From the NCBI GenBank assembly GCA_020853575.1, contig JADYYP010000018.1, positions 62,001-126,000 on the forward strand: a DNA stretch of 64,000 nucleotides, given 5' to 3'. Of this stretch, positions 7,605-16,652 are shown one piece after another. Numbering within the stretch: the stretch's first letter is position 1; each line of letters begins with the position of its first letter. Both the position numbers and the translations under genes were made by a program. The DNA comes from Planctomycetota bacterium. GTDB taxonomy: Bacteria > Planctomycetota > UBA1135 > GCA-002686595. The notes beneath the pieces are model-generated. The model was not told the DNA's origin and did not search any database. It saw only the letters and a list, made by a program, of their open reading frames with translations.

Positions 7605-8936
7605 GTGGCCCTGCGACACGAACTTCGCCAGTCGATGGGGCAGGAGATGCTGCTCCTGCCGCGCATGCTGCAGTCGATCCAGATCCTGCAGTTGCCGGGC
7701 TTGGAGCTCGACGCGTACTTGCGCGAGGCAGCCGAAGAGAACGAGGCGCTGGTGGTCGAAGAGCCCGAGCGGGACGAGCCGCTCGCGCCGCTCCGTCCGC
7801 GCGCACCGCGCGACGCCAGCGAGCGCCATGACGAGTGGCTCCAGAACCAACCGGATCGCAAGCACGGCGTCGTCGACGCGCTGGAAGAGCAATTGGCGTT
7901 GCTCGATCTCGAGCCGCGATCGATGCGTTGGGTGAGTTTCCTGGTCGCTTCGATCGACGAGCGCGGGTTCCTCCCGTTTTCCGATGACGAGTTGCTGGCG
8001 CGCGCCAACGCCGAGGGACTCGAGGGCGGGTGCGACGAGTTGCAGAGTGCGCTGGCGGTGCTGCACGGCTTCGAGCCGCGCGGCATCGGCGCTCGCAACG
8101 CGATCGACGCACTGCTGTGCCAGCTCGATCCGCAGGACCGGGACTATGCGGCGCTGCGCCGTTTGCTCCAGGAATTCCTGGGGGACATCGCCAAGAACCG
8201 CCTGCCGACCGTGGCCAAGGCCATGGGGCTCGAACTGTCGGAGATCCGTGCACTGATCGCGCGCTTGGGCGAGCTCGACCCACGACCTGGCGCGCAGCTG
8301 GACGATCAGGCCGCGCCCGGCATCGTCCCCGACGTGGTCGTCGAACGTACGCCCGATGGCACTTGGGAAGTGCGCGTCGAGCGCTCGGCGTGGCCGGCGG
8401 TCGGGCTCGATCCGGGGGTCACTCAACTCGCCGGTGACAAGCGCCAAGACCGCGGCGTGCGTAGCTATCTGCGCGGCAAGCTCGATCGGGCGCGCTGGAT
8501 CGTGGAAGCCGTCGAGCACCGCGGCCGGACTTTGGTGCAGATCTCCCAGGCGTTGTTCCGCCACCAGCACGCGTTCTTGGAGCAAGGCCACGGACACCTC
8601 GCACCGCTGCGGATGACCGACCTCGCCGCCGATGTCGGCTTGCACGTCAGCACGGTCAGTCGCGCAGTCGCCGGCAAGTTCGTTCAGACGCCCTGGGGCA
8701 TCCTGCCGCTGCGGCACTTCTTCCAGGCCGCGGGCTCCGACGGAGACACGGCCCGCGACGACGTGCGCGAGCAGGTCAAGCGGGTGTTCGACGCTGAGGA
8801 CCCGACCCGACCGCTGTCCGACGACGACGTCGTCGAGGCGATGAAGCAGCGCGGAATCGATCTCGCGCGGCGCACCGTCACGAAGTACCGCAAGGAACTC
8901 GGCATCCCCAGCTCGTATCGCCGGCGCCGCTACTGA
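7605..8936 (+). CDS. rpoN: RNA polymerase sigma-54 factor
   Basis: Alternative sigma factor that needs an AAA+ activator. Region I is seen at the N-terminus (MGQEMLLLPRMLQSIQILQLPGLEL, the Gln/Leu-rich activator-interaction segment). An acidic linker (EEPERDEPL) follows, then the core-binding region, the helix-turn-helix DLAADVGLHVSTVSRAVAGK, and the C-terminal RpoN box RRTVTKYRKELG. 443 residues. The GTG start places region I next to the N-terminus; an upstream start in the same frame cannot be excluded. Together with hpf, ptsN and ptsH downstream this forms the nitrogen-PTS type cluster known from Proteobacteria, here interrupted by truA. No sigma-54 activator gene is in the window. Confidence 0.95.
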   Translation: MALRHELRQSMGQEMLLLPRMLQSIQILQLPGLELDAYLREAAEENEALVVEEPERDEPLAPLRPRAPRDASERHDEWLQNQPDRKHGVVDALEEQLALLDLEPRSMRWVSFLVASIDERGFLPFSDDELLARANAEGLEGGCDELQSALAVLHGFEPRGIGARNAIDALLCQLDPQDRDYAALRRLLQEFLGDIAKNRLPTVAKAMGLELSEIRALIARLGELDPRPGAQLDDQAAPGIVPDVVVERTPDGTWEVRVERSAWPAVGLDPGVTQLAGDKRQDRGVRSYLRGKLDRARWIVEAVEHRGRTLVQISQALFRHQHAFLEQGHGHLAPLRMTDLAADVGLHVSTVSRAVAGKFVQTPWGILPLRHFFQAAGSDGDTARDDVREQVKRVFDAEDPTRPLSDDDVVEAMKQRGIDLARRTVTKYRKELGIPSSYRRRRY

Positions 8937-8952
8937 GCGCGCCTTACGGTGC

Positions 8953-8982
8953 TTGCACGGCGCCGTGCGCGAGGACTAGCCT
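8953..8982 (+). promoter_or_regulatory. Putative truA promoter
   Basis: TTGCAC and TAGCCT with an 18-bp spacer. The -10 box ends 12 nt before the truA ATG, leaving a leader of only about 6 nt. Confidence 0.5.
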
Positions 8983-8994
8983 GCGCGCCCCGTC

Positions 8995-9798
8995 ATGCGC
9001 AACGTGCGAGCACTCATCGCCTACGACGGGTCGAAGTTCTTCGGTTGGCAACGCCAGGAGGGCTTCGACTCGGTGCAAGAGACGCTCGAGGTCGCGCTCG
9101 AGGCGCTCTTGGGATCGCACGTGGCCGTCCACGGCGCGGGTCGCACCGACACCGGAGTGCACGCGCTCGGGCAGGTCGCGAGTTTCCACGTCGACACGCA
9201 TCTCGACGACGACCGAGTGCGGCATGCGCTCAACGCGAACCTCCCCGAGGGCGTCGTCGTGCGTCGCCTCGAGACCTGCGCGGACGAGTTCCATGCGCAG
9301 TTCCATGCTCGGGGCAAGCGCTACGGCTACCGCGTCGCGACGTCGCGCTTTCGCCCACCGTTCGCTTCCAGCTACTCCCACTGGGTGCGCGACCCGCTCG
9401 ACCTCGTCGCGATGCGCGACGCGGCGGAGCGCTTTCTGGGCCGGCGTGACTTCGCGGCGCTGGCGACCAGCGGCTCGCCGCGCGCCACGACCGTGCGCAC
9501 CATCCGTTCGCTGCACATCCACGCGCGCCGTGAGTGGTTCGCGATCGTCGTCGAGGGCGACGGGTTCCTCTACAACATGGTGCGCACGATCGCGGGGACC
9601 TTGCTCGACGTGGGGCGCGGAAAGCTCGTCGCCGACGATGTCAGCGCCATCTTGGACTCCAAGGACCGGCGCGAGGCCGGTGCCACGGCACCTCCGACCG
9701 GGCTGTACATGCTGCGCGTGCTGTACTCCGAGCCAGTTTTTCGCGGTCGCGACCGCGGCCCGCGCGGCGTGCCCGGTCTTTTCCAGTACGGCTCCTGA
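8995..9798 (+). CDS. truA: tRNA pseudouridine(38-40) synthase
   Basis: Isomerises uridines 38, 39 and 40 in the anticodon arm. The catalytic motif is GAGRTDTGVHA, whose first Asp is the nucleophile. Other family motifs are FFGWQRQ near the N-terminus, GKRYGYRV, and GDGFLYNMVRTIAGTLLDVG in the C-terminal half. 267 residues, as usual. The last 30 residues are Arg/Gly-rich. It sits between rpoN and hpf and seems to have its own promoter with an almost absent leader. Confidence 0.95.
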   Translation: MRNVRALIAYDGSKFFGWQRQEGFDSVQETLEVALEALLGSHVAVHGAGRTDTGVHALGQVASFHVDTHLDDDRVRHALNANLPEGVVVRRLETCADEFHAQFHARGKRYGYRVATSRFRPPFASSYSHWVRDPLDLVAMRDAAERFLGRRDFAALATSGSPRATTVRTIRSLHIHARREWFAIVVEGDGFLYNMVRTIAGTLLDVGRGKLVADDVSAILDSKDRREAGATAPPTGLYMLRVLYSEPVFRGRDRGPRGVPGLFQYGS

Positions 9799-10167
9799 GG
9801 CCGGTTGGAATCGCCGCTTGGCCTCGATCCTCGGTCGTTCGCAGGCCGATGTCAGCGCTTGGTGGGACTGAGTAGGGAACCGCGTCAGCAGGCCTTGACC
9901 GATCCGCGCCGGCGGTCCATCGTGAACTCGTTCTCCGATGGTCGGCGTCCTGCACAGACCGGATCGGCTCGCGAGCACTTCCGCTCGAGCGGAAGCGGTC
10001 ACGGAGAACAAGCGTTCAGCGCTGCGCGTCCTCGCGCATGTCCCACCGCGAACGTCGCCGGGCGCGTGTGCGCTCGGTCACGCGTGTGCGCGTGCTCGCC
10101 CCCGGCGATCGCGCGACATGGACCCGATTTGCCGTGATGGGCACCGACGCCCCAGGAAGGACATTGC
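9799..10167 (+). other. Intergenic region upstream of hpf with a perfect palindrome
   Basis: 369 bp without a recognisable gene. It holds an 18-bp perfect palindrome, CTTCCGCTCGAGCGGAAG, at 9978-9995, which could be an operator or a hairpin. A strong ribosome-binding site (AGGAAGGA) lies just before the TTG start of hpf. I see no convincing sigma-54 (-24/-12) site. Confidence 0.5.
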
Positions 10168-10482
10168 TTGAAAACCGTCGTCTCGATCCCGCACCACGAC
10201 TATCCCGCCCGAGTTCGAGCGTTCGTCGAAGGCAAGCTGCAGTCACTGTTCGACCACTACGACCGGGTGATCTCGCTGCGCGCGTTGTGCGAGCGGCAGA
10301 GCGCCATGCACCGCGTCGAACTGGTCGCCAACGTCGGGCATCACGCGACCCTGGTCGTCGACGCGCGCGCGGATGCCTTCGATGCGGCGCTCGAGGGCGC
10401 TCTGGCCAAGATGGCGCGGGTGCTCACTCGTCACAAGGACCGACGCATCGATCGCCATCGCCGGGTGCGCGGTAAGCGCTGA
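10168..10482 (+). CDS. hpf: Ribosome hibernation promoting factor (short form)
   Basis: Ribosome-associated protein that stops translation during stationary phase by binding in the 30S tRNA channel. 104 residues with the fold of the HPF/RaiA family: an N-terminal beta strand, a helix with VRAFVEGKLQSLFDHYDRV, then VELVAN and ADAFDAALEGALAKMARVLTRHKDR, matching the usual D-xY-A-AID...LxRQLxKHK pattern. It starts at TTG after a strong SD (AGGAAGGA). It has no C-terminal dimerisation domain, so it is the short type. Position between rpoN and ptsN fits the classic cluster. Confidence 0.9.
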   Translation: MKTVVSIPHHDYPARVRAFVEGKLQSLFDHYDRVISLRALCERQSAMHRVELVANVGHHATLVVDARADAFDAALEGALAKMARVLTRHKDRRIDRHRRVRGKR

Positions 10483-10659
10483 ATCCAGCGCGCGCACAAG
10501 CGTCCGATTCGGCCCGTTCGCCCCGACGAAAGTCGCACGGCGCGCGGGCCGTCACCGTCTGGGTCGCCGCGTGTGCTACCCTGGCGTGCACCACCTTTCG
10601 AGCCTCCCAACCCTCGCGTCGCGCGCACGGACCTCCACAGTGCAAGCGGCGTTCACTCC

Positions 10660-11139
10660 ATGACGTTTTGGAAGCAGTTCAAGCCCAAGGCCTGCTCGGT
10701 CTCGTTGTCGGCGACGACCAAGGAGGACGTATTGCGCGAAGTCGTCGACAACCTGGTCGCGTCCGGCGTCCTGGACGACTCGCTCTCGACCAAGGCCTAC
10801 ACCGCGCTGATCGAGCGTGAGCGCATGGCCACGACAGGGGTCGGCATGAGCGTGGCCATTCCGCACGTGAAGCTCGCGGGCTTGGAGCAGACCGCCGCCG
10901 CGCTCTCGGTGCACGCGGCCGGAGTCGAATGGGGCAGCGTGGATGGAGACGCCGTGCACGTCGTTTTCACCGTCATCCGCCCGGACAAGGCCGGCGATCG
11001 GCACGACCCCGAGCAGCACCTCGAAATGATGCGCTGGATCGCACGACTGTCGCGTACGGCGGACTTCCGGCGCTTCTGCCTGCAAGCCCGGACACGCACG
11101 GACCTGGTGGAGCTGCTGAAGGAGATGGCCAGCGTCTGA
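10660..11139 (+). CDS. ptsN: PTS IIA-like nitrogen-regulatory protein PtsN
   Basis: Cytoplasmic phosphocarrier of the EIIA-Fru/Ntr family, 159 residues. The phosphorylation site is the His in AIPHVKLAG (about residue 69), preceded by TTGVGMSVAIPH. Other conserved parts are LIERERMATTG and the C-terminal helix with DLVELLKEM. It is followed 19 bp downstream by an HPr gene, its likely phosphodonor. A TACCCT box about 78 nt upstream may be a -10 element. No EI (ptsI or ptsP) or sugar permease is in the window, so a regulatory rather than transport role is likely. Confidence 0.92.
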   Translation: MTFWKQFKPKACSVSLSATTKEDVLREVVDNLVASGVLDDSLSTKAYTALIERERMATTGVGMSVAIPHVKLAGLEQTAAALSVHAAGVEWGSVDGDAVHVVFTVIRPDKAGDRHDPEQHLEMMRWIARLSRTADFRRFCLQARTRTDLVELLKEMASV

Positions 11140-11158
11140 GCTGGAAATTCCTGTCGCC

Positions 11159-11434
11159 ATGCACACCTACGCCGCCTCGACGCGGCTGGTCAACGCTCGC
11201 GGTCTGCACGCTCGACCGTGCCACCAGCTGGTCACCATCGCACTGGCCCACCGCGCCAAGTTGCGCGTCAAGTGCCTGGACCGCGAGGCCGACGGCCGCA
11301 GCATCCTGTCGCTGATGACACTCGGCGCCCCGCACGGGGCCGTGCTCGAGTTCAAGGCGGAAGGCGACGACGCCGAAACGCTGGTGCGCGAGCTGTTGGC
11401 CGTCGTCGACGCGGGTTTCAGCGAAGTCGACTAA
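11159..11434 (+). CDS. ptsH: HPr family phosphocarrier protein
   Basis: 91-residue HPr/NPr. The phosphorylatable histidine lies in RGLHARPCHQLV (about residue 17). The regulatory-serine region is RSILSLMTLGAPHG, which keeps the Ser that HPr kinase modifies in Gram-positives and in many bacteria with HprK. Whether an HprK exists is not visible here. It is the last gene of the rpoN-hpf-ptsN-ptsH cluster. Confidence 0.93.
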   Translation: MHTYAASTRLVNARGLHARPCHQLVTIALAHRAKLRVKCLDREADGRSILSLMTLGAPHGAVLEFKAEGDDAETLVRELLAVVDAGFSEVD

Positions 11435-11525
11435 ACATCCGACCGCGCACGCTCCGAAACGTGCCTCCGACCCGAGTCCCGCGTGGACACGGGCATTCCC
11501 GCAATCCCTTCCGGGCGAGGCAACA

Positions 11526-12620
11526 GTGTTCCGCAGAGGCAAGAGCGTCGTGGGCTTGGACCTGGGCAGCCAGGTCGTCAAGGCCGTGGAGATCACGCTC
11601 GAAGGGCCCGAGCCGGTCGTCACCGGTTTCGCGCGCATCGAGATCCCCCCCGGTGGCGACAAGGCTCAAGCCTTGGCCGAACTCTTCAAGCGCGGCCGCT
11701 TCCGCGCCAAGCAAGTCGTGACCTCGGTTGCCGGCCAGTCGGTCGTCGTGCGTTACGTGCAGATGCCGAAGATGTCGGAGAGCGAGCTGCGCCAGGCGAT
11801 CAAGGTCGAGGCGGACCGCTACGTGCCGTTCGAGCTCGATGAGTGCGTCATGGACTGCCAGCCACTGCGCCGGCACGGCACGAAGAGTGGCGAGGGCGAC
11901 GCCAAGCAAGCCAAGGACGACAACATGACCGTGCTCTTGGTCGCCTGCCGCCAGCAGATGATCGACGAGCAGATCAAGCTGGTCCAAGCGCACAACCTCC
12001 AGCCCTTGGCGATCGATGTCGACGCATTCGCGCTGGCCAACGCCTGGGAGCTGTGTGGGCTACCCGACGAGGACGCCGTCGACGAGCCGGCCGCGAGCGC
12101 GGACGGCAGCGCCAAGCCCAAGGAGGAGAAGGCCATCGCGCTGGTCGACATCGGCGCCTCGCGCACTTCGATCAACGTGCTCGCGGGCGGCGAAACCTGC
12201 TTCAGCCGCGAAATCGGCATCGGCGGGCACGACATGACTCAGGCCGTCGCGCGCAAGCTGGGCCTGGAGGTCTTCGAGGCCGAGGCGATCAAGCGCGCCG
12301 GGGACGACAAGGAAGCCGATGTCGCGCGCTCGATCCAGCCCGTGCTCGAGGACTTGACCAACGAGATCTCGCTCTCGCTCGACTACGTCGAGAACCACGA
12401 AGGTCTGCGCGTGGAGGAGGTGCTGCTGTCCGGCGGCGGAGCGCTCGCGCCAGGCGTCATCGCCTACGTCGAGCAGGCCACCGGCCGCACGGCGCGCACC
12501 TGGAATCCGCTCGAAGGTCTGCGCGTGGCTGACGATCGCGTCGATGTCGAAGAGCTCGAATCCTGGGCGCCCTCGCTGGTCGTGGCGTTGGGCCTTGCAT
12601 CGAGGGTGCGTGCCGCATGA
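11526..12620 (+). CDS. pilM: Type IV pilus inner-membrane platform protein PilM
   Basis: Cytoplasmic actin-like ATPase that docks on the N-terminus of PilN. The GTG start follows GGGCGAGG. The protein (364 residues) opens with VVGLDLGSQVVKAVEI, the phosphate-1 loop of the actin-like fold. It continues with the conserved KVEADRYVPFELDE, and the second nucleotide motif ALVDIGASRTSINVL (about 210). LSGGGALAPGVIAYVEQ is the adenosine motif. A Lys/Glu/Ala-rich linker is inserted at about 185-205. It overlaps pilN by 4 bp. Confidence 0.94.
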   Translation: MFRRGKSVVGLDLGSQVVKAVEITLEGPEPVVTGFARIEIPPGGDKAQALAELFKRGRFRAKQVVTSVAGQSVVVRYVQMPKMSESELRQAIKVEADRYVPFELDECVMDCQPLRRHGTKSGEGDAKQAKDDNMTVLLVACRQQMIDEQIKLVQAHNLQPLAIDVDAFALANAWELCGLPDEDAVDEPAASADGSAKPKEEKAIALVDIGASRTSINVLAGGETCFSREIGIGGHDMTQAVARKLGLEVFEAEAIKRAGDDKEADVARSIQPVLEDLTNEISLSLDYVENHEGLRVEEVLLSGGGALAPGVIAYVEQATGRTARTWNPLEGLRVADDRVDVEELESWAPSLVVALGLASRVRAA

Positions 12621-13300
12621 TCCGCATCAACCTGCTGCCTGAACAGTATCGCCGCAAGACGCGCACGTCCGTGCGTGTCCTGGCCACCGTGATCGGCGCC
12701 GTCGCCGTCAACGGCATCTTGATCGCCTGGTACGGCTGGCTCGCCTTCGGCGTCAAGAACGAGGTGGAGAGCGAACGAGCCGTGCTCCAGACCGAGGTCG
12801 ATGGCCTGTCTTTGCAGGTCAACTACCACAAGTCGCTCGACGCCGAGAAGAAGCGCTTCTCCGGCCGCGAAGAGGCGCTCGCCAAGATCACCAAGACACG
12901 CATCCTGTGGACCAGGAAAGTCGACGAGCTCGTCTCGGTCGTCAACCAGGGCGGCGACGGCAAGCGCCACTTCGTGTGGCTCGACGATCTGGTGGTCACG
13001 CAGAACTCCGACCCCAAGGCCAAGTCGCCGGGCTCGCTCAAGTCTGCCGGTCACTCCGGCGCGCCCGAGTTCGATCAAGTCGCCAACTTCCTCGAGGATC
13101 TCGAGAAGTCGGCGTTCCTCGAGGACTTCATGCCGCCGGCCCCGCCGGAAGGCACGCAAACCCAAGAGGACCCCGAGCTGCAACCTTCGGTCGTGTGGAA
13201 CTTCCCGATCAGCCTGCAGCTCAAGAGCAAAGAACCCCCCAAGCCCGAGCCGGCGAAGAAGGCTCAAAAGCCCCAAGCGAAAGAGGGTGAGAAGCCGTGA
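12617..13300 (+). CDS. pilN: Type IV pilus assembly protein PilN
   Basis: Bitopic inner-membrane protein of 227 residues. The N-terminal MIRINLLPEQYRR carries the INLLP motif that binds PilM. A single membrane segment spans about residues 20-43, and a periplasmic coiled coil and ferredoxin-like domain follow. The C-terminal 25 residues are Lys/Pro-rich (KEPPKPEPAKKAQKPQAK), which is less usual. It overlaps pilM at its start and pilO at its end. Confidence 0.9.
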   Translation: MIRINLLPEQYRRKTRTSVRVLATVIGAVAVNGILIAWYGWLAFGVKNEVESERAVLQTEVDGLSLQVNYHKSLDAEKKRFSGREEALAKITKTRILWTRKVDELVSVVNQGGDGKRHFVWLDDLVVTQNSDPKAKSPGSLKSAGHSGAPEFDQVANFLEDLEKSAFLEDFMPPAPPEGTQTQEDPELQPSVVWNFPISLQLKSKEPPKPEPAKKAQKPQAKEGEKP

Positions 13301-14706
13301 ACGAGAAGAAGCTCCTCCTGTACCTCGGTAGCGGTGCGGGCCTCGTCCTCGCGGGCCTGGGCTACCTGATCTGGTCCGAATACGGTGCCATCGGTGAAGC
13401 GCGCGAAGCCACGCTGCAGCTGCGCCAGAACATCGATGCCTCCCGCAAGCTCTTGACTGCCACGACCCAGCTCGAGAAGGACGTGATCGTGCTGCGCGAA
13501 ACCGAGCAGGCGATCAAGGGCATCCTCCCCGACGACAAGGACCTCTACAACTTGCACCGCGAGTTGCAGGCCTTCTGCGAGGCGAGCGAAGTGCGCATCA
13601 CCTCGATCAAGAAGAAGGACCAGGCCTCGGGGCCCAAGAAGAAAGACGCGGAGGCCTTCGAGAAGGTGACCTACGAGCTGACGCTCGAAGGCGACGCGTT
13701 CCAGATCCTCGCGTTCCTCGATCGCGTCGAGGGGCACCAGCGATTCATGCGCATTCCGACGATCCACTGGTCGGCCAGCACCGAGAAGGTGATCGCCGAA
13801 TCCGGTCGCGCGGCGCACAAGGTCAAGCTCGAGGTCGAGACCTTCGTCTACAAGCCCCAGGGTGGTCCCGATCCGGTGAAGATCGAGGGCTATGCGCGCA
13901 AGCGCGAGCTGCTCTTGGGCGAGATCGCCAAGCACCGGGACGCGGTTTCGGTCGAGCACTATGCCTACCGCGGTCAGCGCGGTCGGCGCGATCCGTGGGT
14001 CGACCCGCGCGTTCCCGTGCAAGGGCTCGATCCCAACCAGAAGCCGATCCAAGAGCAGACCTTGATCGTCGACGGCCTGGTCGAGGGTATGGGCGACCTG
14101 AAGAAGTTGTGGGAGCAGTTCCGCAAGCCCGACCTCAACGTGGTCGAGCAGATGCAACTGCGCGCCGACTTCGAGACCAAGCTGACCGAACTCGAGGACG
14201 ACTCGCGCAAGGTCGCGGCTTCGGGCACCGTGGTCTTCCCGCCGGCGCAAAATCGCCTGCAGCGCGAGGTCCTCGAGCCGCTGGCCAGCCTGCACAACGA
14301 CTACAACATCATCATCGGCAACAAGGGGCCCACCGCGGAGAACCTGCGCCAGATCCTGGCGCGCATGCAGGGCGAGATCGACGGTGGTCAGCCCAAGTCC
14401 GCGCTCGAGATCTACATGACGGTCGAGAGCTCGCTGCCGATCGTGCAGAGCGATCCCGTGCGGCGCGCGATCGCCGATTCGCTCAAGCGTACGGCCCAGG
14501 AGGCGCGCATCCTGATGGACTTCCAGCAGGTCGACCTGCGCATCGGTGGCATCGCCATCCAGGAAGGCGTGCCGCCGGTGATCCTGATCAACGGTCGCGC
14601 GCTGTCGGAGGGGGACGCGATTTCCAACGAGCTCGTCATCCGCGGGATCCGTCCGGGGGAACTGGAGCTGATCTTCCGCGGCGTAGTTCTAGTCCGACGC
14701 TTCTGA
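13297..14706 (+). CDS. pilO: PilO-like protein with a C-terminal PilP/GspC-like domain
   Basis: Inner-membrane platform component, 469 residues, about twice the length of PilO (about 200). The N-terminal part is PilO-like: a short cytoplasmic tail, a membrane segment (about 6-24), a coiled coil, and a ferredoxin-like domain with FEKVTYELTLEGDAFQILAFLDRVE. A stretch GRRDPWVDPR (about 228) resembles the linker of PilP. After a helical middle section, the last 60 residues (RIGGIAIQEG, VILINGRALSEGDAISN, GELELIFRGV) look like the small beta domain of PilP and GspC that touches the secretin. No separate pilP is present between this gene and pilQ. The fusion is my inference from these motifs. Confidence 0.78.
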   Translation: MNEKKLLLYLGSGAGLVLAGLGYLIWSEYGAIGEAREATLQLRQNIDASRKLLTATTQLEKDVIVLRETEQAIKGILPDDKDLYNLHRELQAFCEASEVRITSIKKKDQASGPKKKDAEAFEKVTYELTLEGDAFQILAFLDRVEGHQRFMRIPTIHWSASTEKVIAESGRAAHKVKLEVETFVYKPQGGPDPVKIEGYARKRELLLGEIAKHRDAVSVEHYAYRGQRGRRDPWVDPRVPVQGLDPNQKPIQEQTLIVDGLVEGMGDLKKLWEQFRKPDLNVVEQMQLRADFETKLTELEDDSRKVAASGTVVFPPAQNRLQREVLEPLASLHNDYNIIIGNKGPTAENLRQILARMQGEIDGGQPKSALEIYMTVESSLPIVQSDPVRRAIADSLKRTAQEARILMDFQQVDLRIGGIAIQEGVPPVILINGRALSEGDAISNELVIRGIRPGELELIFRGVVLVRRF

Positions 14707-14764
14707 TCGCCGATAGGGGCTGCGACCCGGATGGAGTGCCCGGGCGCAACCACGGAGTGGAAAG

Positions 14765-16594
14765 GTGATCCGAAAAACAGTTTGTGTCCTCGCCGCCGCG
14801 TTCGCTTTGAGCGCGCCCGCGATCGCTCAGTCCATCGGCAAGGACGCGCGGGTCAGCCTGCGCGTGGAAAGCCGAGAATTGGCCGAAGTCGTCGACTACC
14901 TGCGTGAGCAATCGGGTGCGAACCTGGTGCTCTTGCCAGGTGAGTACCCGAAGATCTCGGTGCAGCTCTCGGACGTTTCGTGGCGCGACGCGCTGGATGT
15001 CGCGGCCGAAACCGCCGGCTGCGTGGTCAGCGTGCGCACCGGCGGCATCCTGGTCATCGAACGACCGGTGCGCGTCAAATACGAGACGACCGAGCCGACC
15101 GACATCACCAAGGTGATCGATCTGATCGGCAAGCTCGCCGGAGCCAACATCGTGGTCGCGCCCGAAGTCACGGGCACGATCTCGCTGCGGCTCAACGACG
15201 TTCCCTGGCGCGACGCGCTGGACGTGGCGGTCAAGACCCTGGGATTCACGGTGATCGAGGAGAACCGCGGGATCCTGCGGGTCGTCGATCCGGTGACGCT
15301 GCAGGCGCAGATGGTCACGAAGAGCTATCAGCTGCGCTACATCCGGCCCAAGAGCAAGTTCAAGCCGCAGATCAAGTCGGAGTTCCTGCAACCGATCCAG
15401 GTCTCGCAGGCCAAGAACGACGACGTCTCGAAGACCTTCACCGTGCTCGAGGCGCTGCGCAAGGCGCTGACCGGCGGTGGCGAGCTGGACTACGTCGAAG
15501 CACAGAACGTGATCATCGTGCGTGACACCGCTCAGGTGCACGACGAGATCAAGCAGATGATCGACCGACTCGACGTCGAGCCCGCGCAAGTGTTCGTCGA
15601 CGTGAAGTTCGTGTCGACGCTCAACAACGACATCCTCGACCTCGGCGTCGACTACGGCGACAACGGTCCGCGCGTGGTCGTCGGCGGCGGCCAGGTACCG
15701 ACGACCTTGCCCTTCGGTCTCAACGGTGGCGATTGGGAAGACATCATCGCCGTCAGCGAGCTCGGCCACTCGGCACCGGTCAACGACTCGAACGTCGCGC
15801 TCGGTTCGCTCACCGTGCCCGACACGGTGTTCGGCGTGCTCTCGTTCACCGGCGTGAACGCGACGCTCAAGATGCTGCAACGCGACACCAAGAGCGAAGT
15901 GATTCAGGCGCCGAAGATCATCGCCCTCGATGGTGTCGAGGCCACGATCTTCGTGGGCGAGACGATCCGCTACGCCGAAGCCAAGACCGAGCAAGGTCAA
16001 GCCGGCGGCTTGTCGCTCGCGCTGACCGAAGCCGAGAGCTCACCGGTCGACGTCGGCTTCCAGCTGCTGATCGTGCCCCACGTCGTGCCCGGCACGAACA
16101 CGCTGACGATGGAGGTGATTCCGAAGGAGACCAGTCTCTCGGGCACCGGTCAGTCGGCGCTGGCTCCCGCTGGATTCGACGTGTTCACGATCGGCGCCGG
16201 CGGTGAGGAAGGCACGATCGCACTGCCGCGCACGCGCTCGTCGACGATCGTCACCACGATGCTGCTCGAGAGTGGCCAAACCGCGATGATCGGGGGCTTG
16301 ACCACCGACCAAGACACGCGCACGGACTCGGCCGTGCCCTATCTGTCACAGGTTCCGTTGCTCGGCGAGCTCTTCAAGCACGAGAAGTCCGAGCGCACGC
16401 GGCGCAGTCTGCTGGTGTTCTTGACACCCACGATCGTGCACACGGGCGCCGACACGGAGAAGATCGTGCAGGGTGAGCTGCTGCGCCGACGCTCGCGTCT
16501 CAAGGACGAAGTCGAGTCGCTGATGACGCCCGAGACCAAGGCGATCTACGAGAAGCTCAAGGAGAAGAAGGAAGGCAAGAAGGCCGACAACTAG
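14765..16594 (+). CDS. pilQ: Type IV pilus secretin PilQ
   Basis: Outer-membrane channel for the pilus, 609 residues. The signal peptide is VIRKTVCVLAAAFALSAPAIA-Q. Two successive STN/N0-type domains follow, each with an ISVQLSDVSWRDALD or ISLRLNDVPWRDALD segment, then an N1/KH-like domain ending VIIVRDTAQVHDEIKQMIDRLD. The C-terminal secretin domain (about 275-590) contains VFVDVKFVS, SEVIQAPKI, VPHVVPGTNTLTMEV and GGLTTDQ, and it ends with LVFLTPTIV. No AMIN domains are seen. It is last in the pilM-N-O/P-Q operon and is followed by a strong terminator. Confidence 0.94.
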   Translation: MIRKTVCVLAAAFALSAPAIAQSIGKDARVSLRVESRELAEVVDYLREQSGANLVLLPGEYPKISVQLSDVSWRDALDVAAETAGCVVSVRTGGILVIERPVRVKYETTEPTDITKVIDLIGKLAGANIVVAPEVTGTISLRLNDVPWRDALDVAVKTLGFTVIEENRGILRVVDPVTLQAQMVTKSYQLRYIRPKSKFKPQIKSEFLQPIQVSQAKNDDVSKTFTVLEALRKALTGGGELDYVEAQNVIIVRDTAQVHDEIKQMIDRLDVEPAQVFVDVKFVSTLNNDILDLGVDYGDNGPRVVVGGGQVPTTLPFGLNGGDWEDIIAVSELGHSAPVNDSNVALGSLTVPDTVFGVLSFTGVNATLKMLQRDTKSEVIQAPKIIALDGVEATIFVGETIRYAEAKTEQGQAGGLSLALTEAESSPVDVGFQLLIVPHVVPGTNTLTMEVIPKETSLSGTGQSALAPAGFDVFTIGAGGEEGTIALPRTRSSTIVTTMLLESGQTAMIGGLTTDQDTRTDSAVPYLSQVPLLGELFKHEKSERTRRSLLVFLTPTIVHTGADTEKIVQGELLRRRSRLKDEVESLMTPETKAIYEKLKEKKEGKKADN

Positions 16595-16622
16595 GCCTGC
16601 GCTTCCTGACGCACCTTTCCAG

Positions 16623-16652
16623 GGGCCCCGTCGCGGCGACGGGGCCCTTTTT
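16623..16652 (+). terminator. Rho-independent terminator of the pil operon
   Basis: GGGCCCCGTC and GACGGGGCCC form a perfect 10-bp stem with a 5-nt loop, followed by TTTTT. Confidence 0.93.
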
